A DNA stretch of 64,000 nt, from NCBI GenBank assembly GCA_038501625.1, contig JAZAYU010000008.1:4047130-4111129 (forward strand). Direction: 5' to 3'. The DNA comes from Corbicula japonica (Eukaryota > Mollusca > Bivalvia > Venerida > Cyrenidae). Positions 45,101 to 47,684 of the stretch are shown here, one piece after another. Under the pieces are notes generated by a model. The model did no database searches and was not told where the DNA came from. It saw only the letters and a program-made list of their open reading frames with translations. The position numbers were made by a program, and so were the translations under genes. Position 1 is the first letter of the stretch, and each line of letters starts with the position of its first letter.

Positions 45101-47684
45101 CAGATTTTGAAAAGGGATTGTTTTTATACGTTTAGGCCTAAAAAAAAAAATATGTCTGTTTCCTGTAACCCGACCGACCCTCCGTTTTTACCCCCGACCA
45201 ATTTTTTTTTACGACTTTAAATTCGCCGGTTGTTGAAAATCGTTTTGTACGACGCCCATAAAAAATAGTGGTGTGTGACCTTCGCGGTGTGTATTTTTTA
45301 TTGATCACTGCTTTGTTGCTTAGATACGACTATATCCGGTATTGCCTAAGATGGCGGCATCTTTACTTGCCACGAAGCTGGTGTGTGTGAACAAAAACGA
45401 ACAGAAACGTGTTGTATCAACAAAGAACTCGCAGACAATTGATGAAATTGATAAAGTGGTTCATTGTGAACCATACTGCCAAACATATACAGCCACATTT
45501 TCGGTAAGTTTTGACGAGTACATAACCGGAAACAGTGTCACAGTAAGTCCATAATAACATAATTTCACGATCATAAAAAAATCGGCAAGATTGTCAAATA
45601 TCACAAATTCTGAAAATACTTATTTCTATGCCTCTTCCCAATTTTCCCGATGAAAACCCCTTTATTCTACTGCCCCAAAAACTGACTGCAGGGATGTCAC
45701 TGCATCCCATACTTAACAGTCCTGAAGCATGAAAAAAAAAGGAAAAAAAAAAAAACCCTACCTACCGACCCTCATTTTTTTAATGATGTTACAGGAAATA
45801 GACATATTTTTTTTTTAGGCCTTAAATACGTTTGGGGCGTCCCCCCTTAAAACAGGGTCAGGTTTTGGGAAGTCAAAATTTTGTCACGTTTAAATACGTT
45901 ATGGTCGTGGAAAGGATATAAACCTCCTTTCATGGGCATAAAATGTTTCCAAGCTACATAATTACAGTTAATGAAACAATATCTAGCATCATATAAACTT
46001 CCTCATGTATAAATAGGTAAAATATTAATTGAATTGAGATCTGAACGTGTGCATACCTTTCATTATTACCAGAATACCCTGCTCCTTCAGGTGATCGAAG
46101 GAGGAACTGTCATGCCTGACAAGGTTCTGCAAGGCGTGCAGTATACTTTGTAGATCAGAAAGATCTTTGTCATGACTTCCAATATATATGCTTAGCTCCT
46201 GTGTAATATACATAATATATTATCAAAAGCTAATACTGTAAAACTAGAACTGTCTGATAATTAGTAACTGCAAAAAGGTAGTAAAACTCAGCGAGTCAGA
46301 TGTGTCGCCTGACGAAATAATTGTTAGTCGACATACAAAATGTTAATTAATTTTTTGTTGTACAGTTATTAGCAATGTATTTGCACAAAATTCACATATA
46401 AAATAACCTTTTAATTGTCTCATTGCAAGAAACATGCTCAACAAGTTATGCCCTTGGCAAGAAATGCACTTAAAATCAATCAAAGGGGAATAATTTAAAA
46501 GAATGACAAGGAATGCTCTAAAAAGTCAATCAAAGGGGAATTAATTCAAAAATAGAACAAGGTAGAGTTACAGTTCTTGTGCACAGCCCTTTAAGTCATT
46601 GCAAGAAACATGCAAACCAAGTTTGGAGTCATTTGAACATATGGTGACATTGTTACGCTCTGGACAAGAAATGCTCTATAAAAATCAATCAAAGGGGAAT
46701 AACTAAAAAGCAGAACAAAGGTAGAGTTACAGTTCTTGTGCACTGCACTTAGAGTCATTGCCAGAAACATGCATACCAAGTTTGGAGTCATTTGAACCTA
46801 TGGTGACAAAGTTACACTCAGGACAAGAAATGCTCTATAAAAATCAATCAAAGGGGAATAACTAAAAAGCAGAACAAGGTAGAATTACAGTTCTTGTGCA
46901 CTGAACTTCGAGTCATTGCCAGAAACATGCATACCAAGGTTGGAGTCATTTGAACCTATGGTGACAAAGTTACACTCCGGACAAGAAATGCTCTATAAAA
47001 ATCAATCAAAGGGGAATAACTAAAAAGCAGAACATGGTAGAATTACAGTTCTTGTGCACTGAACTTCGAGTCATTGCCAGATACATGCATACCAAGGTTG
47101 GAGTCATTTGAACCTAAGGTGACAAAGTTAGGCACCGGACAAGGAAATCCGGCCGCCGCCACCAACAAAAGTAATCCCTATATGTCACCTAGTCATGCAA
47201 CACAATAACCAATCATGTACACAGTCTTTCTAGTGTGCATATGGTAGTTATGAACTTTAAAATGATTGGCATCACTTTATTTATGAGTGTTACAATATTT
47301 AGAAGAGTGTTTAATTTATTTACATGCATATATATTTTAACTTAATTGACACAACACCGGACTCAGGCCTAAGCACACTGCAGCTCTTTTTCCTGTCATC
47401 AAGTTCCAAACTTCCAAAATTGAATAACCTTTTTGTGAGAAACCGATCTTTACACCATGTATTATTCTCTGTCAACTTTTGTTTTCCAAACCACACCTGT
47501 AGCCTAGTATTTTAAAAAGCTAAATTAAATGTATATATATACCTCTGCATGATTTTTTTTTAATCAAGCTATAGATTACCTTGCTGACTTTATTCAATAA
47601 ATCTTCATTTATCTTTTCCACAGCAGAAGAAGTGACACATCCCTTTTGAAGAAGGTCTTCTAAGATCAGCAGACTCTCCATTAT
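57..47684 (-). CDS. SYCP2: SYCP2-like synaptonemal complex axial/lateral element protein (31 coding exons in window, partial at C-terminus)
   Basis: Known role of the family: SYCP2 is a meiotic chromosome-axis protein. Its N-terminal ARM-like plus Spt16-like domains and long disordered region organise the axis and recruit HORMA-domain proteins, and its C-terminal coiled coil pairs with SYCP3. Seen here: spliced together, exons 1-9 resemble the ARM-like domain, exons 10-12 carry the Spt16-like domain (PSDAGYEEFWVDFNFGS against mammalian PSDEKLEEFWIDFNLGS from memory), and exons 13-31 are low-complexity K/S/D/E-rich. Exon phases agree at every junction; about 6,001 coding bases give roughly 2,000 residues, already longer than the about 1,530 of human SYCP2. 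The coiled coil is absent, so the gene continues left of position 1. The best start is an ATG in exon 1 with A at -3 and G at +4. Introns are large and repeat-filled. A SYCP2L-type paralogue cannot be excluded. Coordinates span introns; exons are listed separately. Confidence 0.87.
482..571 (-). CDS. SYCP2: SYCP2 exon 30
   Basis: Acceptor TGTTTCAG, donor CAG then GTTCTT; 30 codons, phase 0. SCCDSDNEDDDIRNLSLSGF-KMKTPQKFIQ. Confidence 0.74.
1158..1420. repeat. Degenerate MITE copy followed by CGACGTC-rich repeat
   Basis: 1158-1280 is a decayed member of the palindromic TTAACCC MITE family (TGTAGATCC...TGATCTGGATC core). 1290-1400 holds several CGACGTC/GACGTCGG palindromic words and GTTGGATTTAGGTTGG, which looks like a separate repetitive element. 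Confidence 0.4.
2001..2056 (-). CDS. SYCP2: SYCP2 exon 29
   Basis: Acceptor TTATTTCAG, donor ATG then GTAAGA; 56 bases, phase 1 in, phase 0 out. EDDIEVEQTQESYNVSLNM. Needed to restore frame between exons 28 and 30. Confidence 0.74.
2320..2660. repeat. Two diverged direct repeats of a tandem-core element
   Basis: The block with GGGGCCATAACCC, CCACAGGTGCACAAC and AAAGTTCCATGA recurs about 180 bp later as GGGGTCATAACTC, CCCAGGTGCACAAC and AAAGTTTCATGA. The sequence style matches the cores of the pearl-like elements. Confidence 0.5.
2792..3020. mobile_element. Palindromic MITE, intact ends
   Basis: 229 bp with terminal inverted repeats TTAACCCTTTCCTCCATA and its complement ending AGGGTTAA. It contains four alternating copies of a CAGTGTAGATCCAGATCAGC-type word in both orientations, so it is nearly a full palindrome. 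Too short for a transposase, so non-autonomous. Copies recur through the gene's introns. Confidence 0.75.
3107..3290 (-). CDS. SYCP2: SYCP2 exon 28 (TP/SP-rich)
   Basis: Acceptor TTTTTTATAG, donor GATG then GTAAGA; 184 bases, phase 0 in, phase 1 out. KPVWQKDNLSLIDTPLTIPS then LSVNTPAVTPSLKSARIFQD and LIETPASPKKNARKKHSD. Five S/TP sites suggest cell-cycle kinase targets (inference). Confidence 0.8.
3664..3899. mobile_element. Palindromic MITE, same family
   Basis: 236 bp, TTAACCCTTCATA... to ...TATGGAGGAAAGGGTTAA, with the same internal alternating CAGTGCAGATCC words. The open frame reading SADPDQ here is a property of the repeat, not a gene. Confidence 0.75.
4277..4436 (-). CDS. SYCP2: SYCP2 exon 27 (conserved-looking W and PRIKK block)
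   Basis: Acceptor TGTTACAG, donor GCA then GTATGG; 160 bases, phase 2 in, phase 0 out. SEKSWILERKKMPRIKKSAK is followed by TYKTNKTVKGIIETDSQTEE. This resembles the mammalian run with a Trp, LPRKATKTKKNYKD and then SNSESE, one of the few blocks recognisable outside the folded domains. Confidence 0.8.
4972..5024 (-). CDS. SYCP2: SYCP2 exon 26
   Basis: Acceptor CATTTCAG, donor AAAAG then GTAAAA; 53 bases, phase 0 in, phase 2 out. SIDSLSLLDSSRNETSK. Confidence 0.74.
5764..5815 (-). CDS. SYCP2: SYCP2 exon 25 (acidic)
   Basis: Acceptor TTTAATAG, donor CTG then GTAATA; 52 bases, phase 2 in, phase 0 out. (S)DEDYVEDDGCNERSSKL. It follows the basic exon 24 directly. Confidence 0.74.
6456..6511 (-). 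CDS. SYCP2: SYCP2 exon 24 (basic)
   Basis: Acceptor TTTTTACAG, donor GTTAG then GTATAA; 56 bases, phase 0 in, phase 2 out. EKKKNRKKKSDNYRDHSV, a strongly basic cluster that could serve as a nuclear localisation or DNA-contact segment. Confidence 0.74.
7085..7225. mobile_element. Palindromic MITE, worn ends
   Basis: The core words GTCAGGATCTCCACTG, TGTAGATCCAGATCA and GATCTGGATCAACACTGG are present; the terminal repeats are not recognisable. Confidence 0.55.
7525..7562 (-). CDS. SYCP2: SYCP2 exon 23 (38-bp microexon)
   Basis: Acceptor CATTTACAG, donor CAA then GTAAGA; 38 bases, phase 1 in, phase 0 out. DSDAEKELKRNKQ. Confidence 0.72.
7779..7983. mobile_element. Palindromic MITE, intact ends
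   Basis: 205 bp, TTAACCCTTTCCTCCATA to TATGGAGGAAAGGGTTAA, same core words. Confidence 0.75.
8166..8289 (-). CDS. SYCP2: SYCP2 exon 22 (disordered, basic)
   Basis: Acceptor TTGTTTATAG, donor TCTG then GTAAAT; 124 bases, phase 0 in, phase 1 out. TPCITGSVSSTPKIGSARRK then HYNPLNISVIKTPQSARSLQ. Several S/TP and KTP sites. Confidence 0.8.
8682..8762 (-). CDS. SYCP2: SYCP2 exon 21 (disordered)
   Basis: Acceptor TGATTACAG, donor AAG then GTACAT; 27 codons, phase 0. DIVSGRGRLDKSLNISAIDQ-SDDTEIK. Assigned by splice signals and open frame. Confidence 0.76.
9217..9357 (-). CDS. SYCP2: SYCP2 exon 20 (disordered)
   Basis: Acceptor TATACTCAG, donor CAG then GTAATA; 47 codons, phase 0 at both ends. VNRTIEDDSIRSPSSSGEGA leads to SLDESFENYTLKNFSIILQ. 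The phase fixes the preceding donor at 10146/10147 rather than the later AG-GTACAA. Confidence 0.78.
9396..9562. mobile_element. Palindromic MITE, truncated
   Basis: The left part (CAGTGTAGATCCACATCAGC, TCATCAGGATCTGCACTG) is clear. The right end is lost after AGTGTAGATAGAGATCA. Confidence 0.55.
10085..10119 (-). terminator. Possible alternative stop and polyadenylation signals inside the SYCP2 gene
   Basis: If the exon 19 donor is not used, the frame meets TAG at 10117-10119. AATAAA follows on the minus strand at 10105-10110 and again at 10085-10090. This could end a short transcript encoding the ARM-like and Spt16-like domains plus the disordered region without the C-terminus. AT-rich introns contain AATAAA often by chance. 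Confidence 0.3.
10147..13068 (-). CDS. SYCP2: SYCP2 exon 19 (giant 974-codon exon of the disordered region)
   Basis: One 2,922-bp exon, phase 0 at both ends: acceptor GCTCATCAG, donor CAAAAA then GTAAGA. It starts ATKVVDNMMVMEKKKKLTRD and is dominated by Lys, Ser, Asp, Glu and Asn with no folded domain. Visible features: a motif DP-x-DF-[DE]-A-x-C-[ND] twice; a duplicated segment near the end (LDKKSKNKS... and IDKKSKKKS..., each followed by an EEMSK motif); an isolated conserved-looking block YNARRFKMEVGHWSKPKKKR. Reading past the donor gives ten more codons and then TAG at 10117-10119, with AATAAA at 10105-10110 and 10085-10090, so an alternative 3' end is possible. Mammalian SYCP2 also has a long disordered region with HORMAD-binding motifs, but sequence here has diverged beyond alignment by eye. 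Confidence 0.88.
13565..13703 (-). CDS. SYCP2: SYCP2 exon 18 (disordered)
   Basis: Acceptor TACTTGCAG, donor ACTGGG then GTAACA; 139 bases, phase 2 in, phase 0 out. KSADHLDDSGIGIDESRSTI leads to TSELDHCDQPNVQKEDLDLT. DDSGIGIDES resembles a DSG-type phosphodegron (DSGxxxxS), an inference from six residues. Confidence 0.78.
14318..14408 (-). CDS. SYCP2: SYCP2 exon 17 (disordered, acidic)
   Basis: Acceptor ACATACAG, donor GCTAG then GTACAA; 91 bases, phase 1 in, phase 2 out. DVCEPDVVIPDSLPPVEEIT-EVYTAKKVKA. DVVIPDSLP recalls the DVIPDSQ motif of the human disordered region. Confidence 0.78.
14793..14983. mobile_element. Palindromic MITE
   Basis: 191 bp, TTAACCCTTTCC to CTATGGAGGAAAGGGTTAA. The left arm lacks part of the core (shorter than the 205-236 bp of fuller copies). 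Confidence 0.7.
15007..15150 (-). CDS. SYCP2: SYCP2 exon 16 (disordered, basic TP-rich)
   Basis: Acceptor GATTTTGCAG, donor ACAG then GTAATT; 144 bases, phase 1 to phase 1. VPTTPVKKTRSRVKVKTPVV-TVTPPAKKSKES. The repeated TP/K pattern looks like an AT-hook- or CDK-site-rich linker; no fold is expected. Confidence 0.8.
15204..16020. mobile_element. Palindromic MITE interrupted by another transposon
   Basis: The left fragment (CACATGGGCAACGGTGTAAATCC, ending 15268) and right fragment (GGTGCTGAGCCTGATCATG, from 15975) are two parts of one degenerate MITE, separated by a 702-bp element at 15271-15972 flanked by TA. Confidence 0.6.
15271..15972. mobile_element. 702-bp non-autonomous TIR element with TA target duplication
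   Basis: A perfect 19-bp terminal inverted repeat, CTGTGGTATCATTTTATTT, bounds the element, with TA on both sides (15269-15270 and 15973-15974). TA duplication is typical of Tc1/mariner-type transposition. No transposase frame inside. It sits within an older MITE and is therefore the younger insertion. Confidence 0.75.
16085..16500. repeat. Dispersed repeat, inverted copy at 43350-43770
   Basis: Phrases such as GATTTTAGCTAGCAACCAAAACATCAAACA, the AGCAGGAAAG stretch and CAACCTGA/TCAGGTTGCTTTAC reappear in reverse complement near 43.4-43.75 kb. Family not recognised; diverged with small indels. Confidence 0.6.
16931..17275. mobile_element. hAT-like non-autonomous element
   Basis: 345 bp bounded by CAGGGCTTTTTCCC and its near-complement GAGAAAAAGCCCTG. 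CAGGG ends are typical of hAT elements. Flanking 8-mers ATAACTTG and ATAAGGGT agree only in part, so the target duplication has decayed. The interior repeats the phrase TTCCCAATT. Confidence 0.5.
17878..18021 (-). CDS. SYCP2: SYCP2 exon 15 (disordered)
   Basis: Acceptor AATTACAG, donor AAAG then GTATTT; 144 bases, phase 1 to phase 1. ASVADSQPKPQTNKAADRFL then KVSESIKEITGKKNS, lysine-rich. No domain recognised; assigned by splice signals and frame continuity. Confidence 0.78.
18749..18938 (-). CDS. SYCP2: SYCP2 exon 14 (disordered, SP/TP-rich)
   Basis: Acceptor AATTTCAG, donor AATG then GTAAAA; 190 bases, phase 0 in, phase 1 out. It is rich in proline and serine: NPPSPVRSGSQESVSRKRKV then SIPTVPMQNPAASPMLKPDT. 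SRKRKVS could be a nuclear localisation or phosphorylation site (inference). Confidence 0.83.
19300..19531. mobile_element. Palindromic MITE
   Basis: 232 bp from TTAACCTTTTACTTCACAG to TGGAGTAAATGGTTAA, with the CCAGTGCAG and TGCACTGGTC core words. The ends follow the TTACTCC variant rather than TTCCTCC. A partial second copy lies at about 19,560-19,640. Confidence 0.65.
19877..19942 (-). CDS. SYCP2: SYCP2 exon 13 (start of disordered region)
   Basis: Acceptor ATTTACAG, donor GTG then GTAAAT; 22 codons, phase 0 at both ends. RRCKTSTVQTPLQISLKEVK-QV. KTSTVQTP sits where human has KTSLHI after the folded domains. Confidence 0.8.
20200..20295 (-). mobile_element. 3' end of a non-LTR retrotransposon (fragment)
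   Basis: On the minus strand the segment reads CAGTGTACATTGTAAAATGTATTG and ends AATAAAATTGATAATAAACTTGAACTTGA, the simple A-rich 3' tail style of LINEs with 5' truncation. No coding part remains. Confidence 0.45.
20330..20790. repeat. Degenerate tandem-core repeat
   Basis: About three to four loosely repeated blocks of the type TTTGGTCAAA(T/C)ATCAG, TAA(C)TGG(A/C)CATAACT and GACCAAGTTTGG(A/T)GAAGA. Same style as the cores of the pearl-like elements; ends not identified. Confidence 0.45.
20910..21076 (-). CDS. SYCP2: SYCP2 exon 12 (Spt16-like domain, second half)
   Basis: Acceptor TTATTTTAG, donor GAG then GTATCA; 167 bases, phase 1 in, phase 0 out. ELPGQLELEVSLKHPVCDLY leads to NKIKIHFNPELEAHVTHAVG and YTFDFSE. 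The alternating hydrophobic beta-strand pattern fits human LLTLTLKNTVKIS and LLLYFDASLEITNLTQKIFG. Confidence 0.86.
21300..21680. other. Intron DNA with remnant of a tandem-core element
   Basis: 21,135-21,310 resembles the element at 33,050-33,300 (CCTCAGACACCGATGCCCCCA, CTTGATCATCTGTGCAAGTTTGA). The remaining bases to 21,680 show no coding potential or recognised repeat. Confidence 0.35.
21822..22205 (+). mobile_element. tRNA-derived SINE, near full length
   Basis: A tRNA-like head carries a box A-like TGGTCCAGTGGTAACGCG and a box B-like GAGTTCGGAACCC. A central body follows, with ACACCGGGCACATTAAAG and a small hairpin CTCTTCGGAAAGAG. It ends in an A-rich tail near 22,200, about 384 bp in total. 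The open frame on the other strand (RTHDLRIGRPARYH) comes from the tRNA head. SINEs of this build are common in molluscs; the family name is not certain. Confidence 0.7.
22207..26160 (+). mobile_element. Pearl-like tandem-core element (outer copy), split by a second copy
   Basis: The head ACAAGAGGGCCATGATGGCC ... CGCTCACCTGAGTAC begins at 22207. The core is a tandem of about 160-bp units containing GACCCC(A/T)GGGCCATAATTTGAACAA and CCAAATATCTAA. The tail, rich in GACGGACGACGG, ends in a hairpin AGCTCGCC...GGTGAGCT at about 26125-26157. Bases 22517-24538 are a second, nested element. Pearl/DTC84 elements of bivalves, regarded by some authors as Helentron relatives, have this layout. Confidence 0.7.
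22517..24538 (+). mobile_element. Pearl-like tandem-core element, nested copy
   Basis: It starts AACAAGAGGGCCCTTAGGGC...GCTCACCTGAG and has eight or more units of about 162 bp with AAGTGACCCCTGGGGCGGGGCC and GGAAATAATTTGAACAATC. It ends in a hairpin AGCTCACCTTGTCAC-TTT-GTGACAGGTGAGCT (24505-24536). Joining the sequence on either side (ATGTTACATGT then AAATATTCTAAGCTCT) restores the core unit of the outer element, so this is a real insertion. Confidence 0.7.
26161..27710. other. Intron DNA with a tail fragment of a tandem-core element
   Basis: A tail fragment at about 26,860-26,930 ends CTATATGCCTCCCACTTTGTGCGGGCATAAAAATG. GAATAGGAACTGTCGCAAGT (26,250) recurs inverted as ACTCGCGACAGTTCCTATTC (26,385), and GACGTAT/CATACGGGCAT words are also inverted around 26,470-26,545, suggesting a worn TIR element between about 26,245 and 26,550. 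No gene seen. Confidence 0.4.
27711..29390 (+). mobile_element. Tandem-core element with 159-bp minisatellite
   Basis: The head AACTAGAATGTTGTGTTCCG...TGTGTCGCCTG is followed by about eight 159-bp units (phase marker AAACTGGAGTTATCATTC at 28048, 28207, 28366 and on). Then comes a GACGACGCCGACGACGACAA and GCCGCC stretch and a hairpin tail GTGTCTACCTGC-TATC-GCAGGCGACAC. Because 159 is a multiple of three, a 434-codon frame stays open across the array (28045-29349). This is taken as fortuitous: the ends are those of a transposable element and no protein family is recognised. Confidence 0.65.
29500..29580 (-). repeat. tRNA-like fragment (SINE head or tRNA pseudogene)
   Basis: On the minus strand TAGCTCAGTGGATAAG fits a box A and TGTTCGAATCC fits a box B, 40 bases apart. 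AGTCAC and GTGACT at the ends could pair, but the positions 8-9 spacing, anticodon stem and 7-bp acceptor stem of a working tRNA cannot be drawn. A decayed SINE head is likeliest. Confidence 0.5.
30115..31905 (+). mobile_element. Tandem-core element with about 180-bp GACCTAGTGACC units
   Basis: The head ACAAGAGCTGTCACTTGAAA...TATGCCCCCG is followed by six or so units containing TTTGACCTAGTGACCTAG, GGTCACATGACCCAGTT and ACCAAGTTTGAAGAAGA. A stretch with TTAGGG repeats follows, then two copies of an AATAATCCGA...AGAAGCGAGGACAAG unit and a tail (GACGGACAGACGGACGGACAG, then TATGCCTCCC-TTCG-TGGGCATA). No coding potential. Confidence 0.65.
31366..31560 (+). repeat. Interstitial telomere-like TTAGGG repeats
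   Basis: Two clusters (31,366-31,430 and 31,508-31,560) of TTAGGG and near variants (TTTAGGG, TTAGGGTAAGGG), separated by about 75 bp. They lie inside a transposable element. TTAGGG is the telomere repeat of molluscs. Confidence 0.75.
32000..32072 (-). CDS. SYCP2: SYCP2 exon 11 (Spt16-like domain)
   Basis: Acceptor TTTTACAG, donor AATG then GTAATA; 73 bases, phase 0 in, phase 1 out. STFDEELWETVAIYKTDVQQ-CTYN aligns with human DDHQWEAVTVPEEKVQIY. A 10.9-kb intron follows. Confidence 0.88.
32393..32497 (-). CDS. SYCP2: SYCP2 exon 10 (start of Spt16-like domain, EFWVDFN signature)
   Basis: Acceptor CTTTTAG, donor CAA then GTAAGT; 35 codons. LRKPSDAGYEEFWVDFNFGS is followed by ERLTLFCEQDSIYSQ. 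The PSD-x-x-x-EEFW-[IV]-DFN-x-GS run is the diagnostic signature that identified the gene. It starts the SYCP2 domain that resembles the Spt16 middle (pleckstrin-like) fold. Confidence 0.93.
33045..33305 (+). mobile_element. Short pearl-like element with a single core unit
   Basis: The head GTGTCCGCAGACACTGACGC is followed by one CATAACTCTGGTAAAAATGA and CTTGATCATCTTTGCAAG block, then the tail TATGCCTCCCACTTTGCGAGGGCATAAAAA, a hairpin. A compact, about 260-bp relative of the larger arrays. Confidence 0.55.
33511..33556 (-). CDS. SYCP2: SYCP2 exon 9 (end of ARM-like domain)
   Basis: Acceptor TCTTTTAG, donor CAG then GTAAGT; 46 bases, phase 2 in, phase 0 out. VFSLPCVTAFVGSKQ corresponds to human VFTFPCLSAFLDKYELQ, the link into the Spt16-like domain. 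Confidence 0.88.
34100..34155 (-). CDS. SYCP2: SYCP2 exon 8 (ARM-like domain)
   Basis: Acceptor TTTTTTAG, donor AAAGG then GTAATT; 56 bases, phase 0 in, phase 2 out. DCRLFLNSVNAKAEDPSKG matches human DCRIFLNLVNGMLGDK. Confidence 0.88.
34482..34624 (-). CDS. SYCP2: SYCP2 exon 7 (ARM-like domain)
   Basis: Acceptor TTTTTTTTCAG, donor ACA then GTAAAT; 143 bases. The peptide DYEFQVGLIECLMRLFPRKS goes on to RQVYAKKFFSDPHMLDGFLA and IKDKDFET. It is among the best-conserved blocks: human GDYDLQVGIVEALCRM and FIAKAFKRIKDSEFET are clear counterparts. Confidence 0.9.
35115..35149 (-). CDS. SYCP2: SYCP2 exon 6 (35-bp microexon, ARM-like domain)
   Basis: Only 35 bases: acceptor ATTTCAG, donor GGAG then GTATAT. 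It adds (I)SELVNLVKTIG and leaves one base that makes the Asp of DYEFQVG in exon 7. This matches human SSMGERILDAGDYDLQVG in position and length. Both flanking junctions need exactly this phase combination (2 in, 1 out). Confidence 0.8.
35914..36002 (-). CDS. SYCP2: SYCP2 exon 5 (ARM-like domain)
   Basis: Acceptor TTTTTTCTAG, donor AAAAT then GTAATT; 89 bases, phase 0 in, phase 2 out. VLKSTNILLEQCPTAAKEHF is followed by LGSEELVMK. It aligns with human IIKKMNAMLDKMPQDARKIL and NQEMLILM. The earlier possible donor CTT then GTAATG would break the frame with exon 6, so the longer form was chosen. Confidence 0.8.
36616..36701 (-). CDS. SYCP2: SYCP2 exon 4 (ARM-like domain)
   Basis: Acceptor GGTTTCAG, donor GAA then GTATGC; 86 bases, phase 1 in, phase 0 out. 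The peptide KGAVIEELSPCFLDLLQHPL continues LGFQTRME. It aligns with human KKQVVESFVPRICSLVIDSR, a recognisable ARM-like helix pair. Confidence 0.82.
37455..38391 (+). mobile_element. Tandem-core element with ATGTCTCCCAC head and hairpin tail
   Basis: The head CTAGAATTGCTTTTGGGAAA...CATGTCTCCCACAA is followed by four to five units of about 150 bp with CAAGGGCCATAA(A/T)(T/C)CTGA and GATATTATGGCCA(C/T). Then come GACAGACGGACAGACAGACG and a hairpin ATGTCTCCCACACCAC-TA-CGTGGTGGGAGACAT (38,358-38,390). Confidence 0.65.
38820..39290. other. MITE fragment and unexplained peptide-like stretch
   Basis: 38,835-38,915 is a MITE fragment (TTAACCTTTTACTCCACAG, CAAACAGTGTAGATC). On the minus strand 39,175-39,245 an open frame reads SVDDFGTLANVVCFMAIRSG and ends in a stop just before a GTAAGA. 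Its source is not recognised. Confidence 0.35.
40321..40560 (-). other. Unassigned 79-codon open frame inside an intron
   Basis: The frame is open and includes a CTGCAG acceptor-like site, but neither the frame nor the phase fits between exons 3 and 4. No family is recognised. Probably chance. Confidence 0.2.
40992..41195. mobile_element. Palindromic MITE, degenerate
   Basis: TTAATCCTTTATTTCATAAA...TTTAGATCCAGATCACC, TCTGATCAGTATTTGCAC and GTCGGTCGTGATCAGAC match the family core in order with many changes; the right end is lost. Confidence 0.5.
41240..42420. repeat. Intron repeat with recurring GGAGTGTGACA word
   Basis: GTCAGGAGTGTGACA-type words occur at about 41,367, 41,755 and 41,925, spaced by 170-390 bp with loosely similar flanks. 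No gene or known family recognised. Confidence 0.35.
42682..42796. repeat. Long hairpin / foldback MITE
   Basis: Arms of about 55 bases pair with few mismatches: GTTTATTGGAGGCTTGTACG and AAACGGTCGCCCAGC against GCTGGGCCTGACTGTTT and CATACAAGCCTCCAAATAAAC, loop TGT. The sequence could form a long hairpin RNA if transcribed. Confidence 0.65.
42863..42983. mobile_element. Short palindromic MITE variant
   Basis: 121 bp from TTAACCCTTTACTCTGTA to CCCATGGAGTAAAGTTAA with one TCTGGATCTACACTGG core word; the TTACTCC-end subfamily. Confidence 0.6.
43073..43195 (-). CDS. SYCP2: SYCP2 exon 3 (ARM-like domain; donor uncertain)
   Basis: Acceptor TTTTCAG. The peptide runs V-IFDNVIVRISREGASENLQ-MIIEL-STETAI. 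A strong donor (ATA then GTAAGT, exon end 43104) would leave phase 0, which does not join exon 4 in frame. Extending to a weaker donor (ATTG then GTGACT, exon end 43073) adds VSENMLFLLI and leaves phase 1, which joins exon 4. The extended form is given. Otherwise a small unseen exon must exist between 43.1 and 36.7 kb. Confidence 0.68.
43350..43770. repeat. Dispersed repeat, inverted copy of 16085-16500
   Basis: Reverse complement of the 16.1-16.5 kb block, including GTTTGATGTTTTGGTTGC...GCTAAAATCTAA and GTGTGGCTTGAAGTAAAGCA. The two short open frames inside are not conserved between copies. Confidence 0.6.
45135..45821. mobile_element. PIF/Harbinger-like TIR element (687 bp) with TTA duplication, carrying an exon-like segment
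   Basis: Ends GGCCTAAAAAAAAAAATATGTCTGTTTCCTGTAAC and complement, flanked by TTA (45132-45134 and 45822-45824). Subterminal CCCGACCGACCCTCCG relates it to the element at 37297-39794. The interior holds an ATG in AAGATGGCGGC context followed by a 51-codon frame and a consensus donor. Confidence 0.7.
45351..45503 (+). pseudogene. Exon-like captured fragment inside a TIR element
   Basis: It starts in AAG-ATG-GCGGC, a classic housekeeping start context that also matches the YY1 core. It runs 51 codons (MAASLLATKLVCVNKNEQKR, then VVSTKNSQTIDEIDKVVHCE) and ends at TCG followed by GTAAGT, a textbook donor. Upstream is a short less-AT-rich leader with CCTTCGCGGTGTG and ATCCGG. This is what a first exon with its promoter looks like, as in Pack-MULE-type gene capture. 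I do not recognise the parent protein. It could instead be the element's own first exon. Confidence 0.45.
46057..46198 (-). CDS. SYCP2: SYCP2 exon 2 (ARM-like domain)
   Basis: Acceptor ACACAG, donor AAAG then GTATGC; 142 bases, entering in phase 0 and leaving in phase 1. The peptide starts ELSIYIGSHDKDLSDLQSIL and ends LKEQGILVIMK. The pattern of helices plus the Gly-Ile-Leu and Met-Lys ending matches the human stretch GQAGLLTMIKQ in the ARM-like domain. Confidence 0.83.
46275..47210 (+). mobile_element. Tandem-core element with about 147-bp units
   Basis: The head CGAGTCAGATGTGTCGCCTG is followed by four to five units with AAATCAATCAAAGGGGAATAA, CAGTTCTTGTGCACTG and ACCAAGTTTGGAGTCATTTG. 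The core ends ACCGGACAAGGAAATCCGGCCGCCGCC, and the tail ATCCCTATATGTCACCTAG follows. Head and tail resemble those at 27,711-29,390, so the two belong to one superfamily with different cores. Confidence 0.65.
47580..47684 (-). CDS. SYCP2: SYCP2 exon 1 (first coding exon seen; start of ARM-like domain)
   Basis: 35 codons, phase 0 at both ends; acceptor TTTACTGCAG, donor AAG then GTAAT. It encodes MESLLILEDLLQKGCVTSSA and then a helix-like segment to NKVSK. ATG at 47681-47679 sits in good context (ATAATGG). The peptide aligns with human SYCP2 from about residue 24, so either the bivalve protein starts here after a non-coding exon or a short coding exon upstream was missed. Confidence 0.75.

Larger units (their letters stand above)
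44222..45920. mobile_element. TIR element with about 120-bp inverted ends (middle of the nest)
   Basis: The left arm TATATCCTTTCCGCGCCCGA..., AACGTGACAAAATTTTGACTT and GACGCCCGAAACGTATTTAAACG is complemented on the right by AAATACGTTTGGGGCGTCC, AAGTCAAAATTTTGTCACGTT and GTGGAAAGGATATA. The right arm is split by the 687-bp element at 45135-45821; the intact left arm shows the empty site. The family is not assigned. Confidence 0.65.
44005..45950 (+). mobile_element. Tandem-core element interrupted near its tail (outermost of a triple nest)
   Basis: 44,005-44,221 has the usual body and GTAGGACAGATGGATGGATG...GTGATTACTATAT. The expected tail GCCTCC(C)TT..TGGGCATAAAA resumes at 45,921 as CCTCCTTTCATGGGCATAAAA. 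The 1.7 kb between is a separate TIR element. Confidence 0.6.
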
